Shown: piece by piece, positions 61,341-64,000 of the stretch
Numbering within the stretch: the first letter of the stretch is position 1
Layout: each line of letters begins with the position of its first letter
DNA from: Turneriella sp942492915
GTDB lineage: Bacteria > Spirochaetota > Leptospiria > Turneriellales > Turneriellaceae
Direction: 5' to 3'
NCBI GenBank assembly: GCA_942492915.1
Contig: OW818662.1
Location: 1,922,001-1,986,000, forward strand
Length of the DNA: 64,000 nt
Position numbers and translations under genes: made by a program
Notes under the pieces: generated by a model
Database searches by the model: none
What the model was told of the DNA's origin: nothing
The model's input: only the letters and a program-made list of their open reading frames with translations

Positions 61341-62957
61341 ATGCTCGACAAGCTGCCGCGAATAGCGCATATCACGCTCGCCACAATCGTTTTAGTGTTG
61401 GCCACCCACTGCTCAAAACCCGTTGCAGGCGAAAAAGAGATGCTCGGCAAAATCAAGGGCAAAGCCAGCCTGCGCCTTGCTGATGGGTCAACGATTTCGC
61501 GCGATGATTCGGATGAGTATAACCCGTACCTTCTTAAGCTGAGTGATGGGTATTTGGTGTTGGTTTTCGGTTCTAACCGTACAGACTGTGTGAACTGCAC
61601 AGCGCACAATATATTCCTAGCAAGATCGCTTACCCCATTTGACGGGCAGGTGATACCGTTCTTTTCTACCCCGTTACCGGCAAAACTTTCCACGAACCCA
61701 ATAAATGAACCCGGCCAGATAAGTTTTGCCGCTGCAGCCGACGGCACCTCAGTTGTGATCTATATGAACTATAGCTCAGGCAGCAATCAGATACATACTG
61801 GCACGTTTGACCCAACAAACCCCACGGTTGGATCGCTAACCCTTATCACAAACAGCAACCATTATGACAATACCGTCATCGGCATCTCGGCTGACGGTAC
61901 TATGCTTTTTTCGACTGATGTCAACGAGAGTGGATATGCTTTCAGTCCAACTGCTTCAATTGCTGCCGACCCTTATGGCTACGGCATGGATTACGCAACA
62001 TCGGTAACGCAGGTGCGCCAGGAAAACTCAGGCCTGCAAGATTCGATCTTGGGCGTATCGTACGGCTTGAGTTATACAGCCGCAGGCAATGATTGGTTTG
62101 GCCCGATTGCCGACCTCGAGTCTGCAATGTTGCTGAACGGTATGTATCTGAACTCGCTCTCAACCTTCTACGTCGATGATCCGTCGGGCGACATCGTATT
62201 ATTTTCAGCATGGGATGGCATATCAGACGACATCTATGTTATCACGAGTCATACTTCGTACGATCTCTGGTACACAGTGCCTTTCTTTGGCTTTGATCAG
62301 TTTCTCGCGCCGCCGCCGCCCCCTGAGCACTGGTTCGATTTTGAATGGGCTTGCCCTGGAGGGCTGGTACCCGACAGCGGCACGCCGGGCGGATGGACCG
62401 GGGCACAATGCACCGGTGTAACAATCAATGCAGCTTCATCATACAATGGCTCTCAAATGGGCACATTCGGTTCTGGCGACTCTTTGGACTTTGGCATTCA
62501 AGACTTAGGCTATTCCTTCACACTCAGCGCATGGGTATACGTGCCGACAAGCGCGCCGTGTGGTGCGGATTGCCCAATTGTTGCAAATGGTTTTGTGTCA
62601 GCGACGACTTCAGGCTTTCGTCTCAACGTCGACTCGACGACGATGACGCTACAGTTTGCGACCAGTGATGGCACGACCGATCTGACCGCTGATTCTTTTC
62701 CAGGTGTGCTTGTTGCCGATAACTGGCACCACGTGGCAGTGACTGCGAATCAAACCGGTGAATACGCACTTCTTTATGTTGACGGCGTTATAGTTAGCAA
62801 TAACGTAATGACACAGACTGGCTATGATACTGCCCTTTCAATATTGCAGGCGGGTCAAGATGGCAGCGGCAACTTTACAGGCGACATGGACGACGTAATG
62901 ACATTTCCATATGAGCTTGGCCCAATCGAGATAATGGCGCTCGCGACAACTTACTGA
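61341..62957 (+). CDS. Lipoprotein: family module plus LamG-like domain
   Basis: 538 residues. Lipobox LATHC. Residues 30-325 repeat the family module (GKASLRLADGSTIS, ATSVTQVRQENSG, DDIYVITSHTSYDLW). A PPPPPE linker follows and the last 205 residues form a concanavalin A/LamG-type jelly roll: FTLSAWVYVPTSAP, DNWHHVAVTANQ, LYVDG and FTGDMDDVMTF. Such domains bind sugars or proteins at the surface. About 65 bases separate it from its paralogue. Confidence 0.85.
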   Translation: MLDKLPRIAHITLATIVLVLATHCSKPVAGEKEMLGKIKGKASLRLADGSTISRDDSDEYNPYLLKLSDGYLVLVFGSNRTDCVNCTAHNIFLARSLTPFDGQVIPFFSTPLPAKLSTNPINEPGQISFAAAADGTSVVIYMNYSSGSNQIHTGTFDPTNPTVGSLTLITNSNHYDNTVIGISADGTMLFSTDVNESGYAFSPTASIAADPYGYGMDYATSVTQVRQENSGLQDSILGVSYGLSYTAAGNDWFGPIADLESAMLLNGMYLNSLSTFYVDDPSGDIVLFSAWDGISDDIYVITSHTSYDLWYTVPFFGFDQFLAPPPPPEHWFDFEWACPGGLVPDSGTPGGWTGAQCTGVTINAASSYNGSQMGTFGSGDSLDFGIQDLGYSFTLSAWVYVPTSAPCGADCPIVANGFVSATTSGFRLNVDSTTMTLQFATSDGTTDLTADSFPGVLVADNWHHVAVTANQTGEYALLYVDGVIVSNNVMTQTGYDTALSILQAGQDGSGNFTGDMDDVMTFPYELGPIEIMALATTY

Positions 62958-63289
62958 GTTTAAAGCGCCGGGTGATCGAAGCGGCCAATCTAAGACATCA
63001 CCCCGCAGCATACTCACACCTGAGCCGCTGAGGGGCTCTTTTGAGCGCCACAGGCGCTGAAGCTGAGCGCACGCCGGCAGATGGCTCGGGACCTGCCGTT
63101 GCCGGCTTGAAGACAATTTACTAGATTCGATATTTGGCCATTGGATGCAAAGGTGGTTAGACTCCGCTGAGGTTATAGGATTTTTCTTCGGAACTTGTAG
63201 CCATTACAAATACGCCACGCCTTCTAAATACGCAGGCACCGTTACTCAAATCTGCTTGCCACGTAGAAATATCAAAGCCATAAGGTTCG
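62958..63289. other. 332-base intergenic region with two small hairpins
   Basis: No credible gene. It holds the terminator-like hairpin described at 63022-63058. The last 150 bases are AT-richer and end in AAGG just before the next start codon. No clear promoter could be picked out. Confidence 0.6.
63022..63058 (+). terminator. Weak terminator pair after the LamG lipoprotein
   Basis: GAGCC and GGCTC around a 7-base loop followed by TTTT, then AGCGCC-ACA-GGCGCT. Both stems are short. Confidence 0.45.
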
Positions 63290-64000
63290 ATGAGCAAAGA
63301 TCACCACAGACGCAGATTTTTGATGATTTTGGTTTTCATCCTCATCTTTTTTGTGATTGGTTGTCAAAAATCAGGGGAGGGTTCCACGAATGAAGGTGGC
63401 TCTACAAGCGCTGCGGAGACAATTTTGAATGCAACAGGCCTATGGGCGCGGACAACTGCGGCAGCACCTAGTGGCTGCCAGTTTCTTGCTATGACGATCG
63501 ATGCAAGTGGAAACATCTATGCAGCCGGCTACCAAACCGGAAACGGCACTTTCACGTATGGTAGCCATAACGCTGCGGGAAATCACACAAACTTCAACGC
63601 GGTATTAGTTAAGTATGATGCCAATGGTACGGTGCTTTGGGCACGATCGACTTCAGCTGGCACCGGAAATTCTCAATTTACCTCCATTGCCGTTGATAGT
63701 ACGGGCAATGTGTTTGCAGCGGGTTACCAACAAGGCACTTCAACCTTTACCTATAGCGGTCAAAGTATCACCAGCCCCGCGAGTAGCACTGGCCCAGTTC
63801 TAGTCAAATATGACAGCTCAGGTAACGCCCTGTGGGCACGGACAATTTCTGCGGGGGCAACGGGCAGTATTTTTTGGGGGGTCTCTGCCGACACTTCGGG
63901 CAATGTTTTAGTCGCGGGCCAGCAATACGGAAACGGGATTTATACGTATAGTGGTCAAAGCGCGACGGGCACGTATACTAATAATAACGCTGTCGTAATA
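63290..64000 (+). CDS. SBBP-repeat lipoprotein (C-terminus cut by window edge)
   Basis: 237 residues to the window end with no stop. Signal with lipobox FVIGC. From residue 45 on, about three 70-residue repeats, each with ASGNIYAAGYQ / STGNVFAAGYQ / TSGNVLVAGQQ, then a TFTYSGQS-like turn and LVKYDSSGNALWAR. This is the SBBP (beta-propeller) repeat pattern common in secreted proteins of the group. More blades should follow outside. Confidence 0.85.
   Translation, partial: MSKDHHRRRFLMILVFILIFFVIGCQKSGEGSTNEGGSTSAAETILNATGLWARTTAAAPSGCQFLAMTIDASGNIYAAGYQTGNGTFTYGSHNAAGNHTNFNAVLVKYDANGTVLWARSTSAGTGNSQFTSIAVDSTGNVFAAGYQQGTSTFTYSGQSITSPASSTGPVLVKYDSSGNALWARTISAGATGSIFWGVSADTSGNVLVAGQQYGNGIYTYSGQSATGTYTNNNAVVI

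Noticed and set aside
63145..63393. 82-codon frame upstream of the SBBP lipoprotein
   Set aside because: Overlaps the lipoprotein start in another frame; no signal, domain or ribosome site.

Overview
The window is about 64 kb of bacterial chromosome that reads most like a Leptospiraceae spirochaete, possibly Turneriella-like; the assignment is inferred from content because no search could be run. Supporting points are a flbD-fliL-fliY flagellar cluster, a FliY with a CheC-like middle part, a secreted DUF1554-type domain of a kind common in Leptospira lipoproteins, many lipoproteins, bactofilin, ankyrin proteins, and base composition that looks slightly above 50% G+C.

Layout. 1-10.7 kb (minus strand) is one dense, overlapping gene run: a fused aroA-cmk, rpsA, a GldF/GldG pair without an ATPase, a short-chain dehydrogenase, a thioredoxin-like lipoprotein and two tandem kup potassium transporters, the last cut by the window edge. 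10.8-14.9 kb carries a CsgG/TolB-N-like secreted protein, an MHS-type transporter and an NAD(P)-binding protein. 15.1-21 kb (plus) runs prs, rplY/ctc, a pth-like gene lacking the usual catalytic histidine, tilS, a GT9 glycosyltransferase and an OmpA-domain protein. 21-25.3 kb (minus) holds a large ankyrin protein coupled to an SH3/M23 murein hydrolase. 25.3-28.6 kb (plus) is a Spy/CpxP-like lipoprotein, an ECF sigma factor and a small one-TM protein preceded by an ECF-type promoter, then a DODA-type dioxygenase and a FemAB/GNAT-like protein. 28.6-35.6 kb has a cNMP-TGS-uridine kinase fusion, an MscS channel with an extra periplasmic DGHHR-bearing domain, an orphan TPR, bactofilin, an epoxide-hydrolase-like enzyme, an SDR and an ankyrin lipoprotein. 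35.7-42.2 kb (plus) is sufS, a TonB-like protein, an MlaF-like ATPase, guanine deaminase, mutY, two small membrane proteins and a HIT protein.

42.2-46.6 kb is the most accessory-looking part: an HNH endonuclease, a nitrilase-family hydrolase, HAD phosphatase and cytochrome c genes, and an IS1595-like transposase lodged against tRNA-Leu(GAG) between direct repeats that copy the tRNA 3' end. 46.7-53.3 kb holds polA, a serine hydrolase, a lipoprotein and fliY-fliL-flbD. 53.4-64 kb has a beta-propeller protein, recN, a possible Sua5-like protein, plsX, panD, and three paralogous lipoproteins that share an N-terminal module but differ at the C-terminus; the window ends inside an SBBP-repeat lipoprotein.

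A recurring theme is long, perfect or near-perfect inverted repeats in gene junctions (13-27 bp arms, 0-5 nt loops). They have unrelated sequences and sit at divergent, convergent and codirectional junctions alike. No rRNA operon, CRISPR array or phage was seen.
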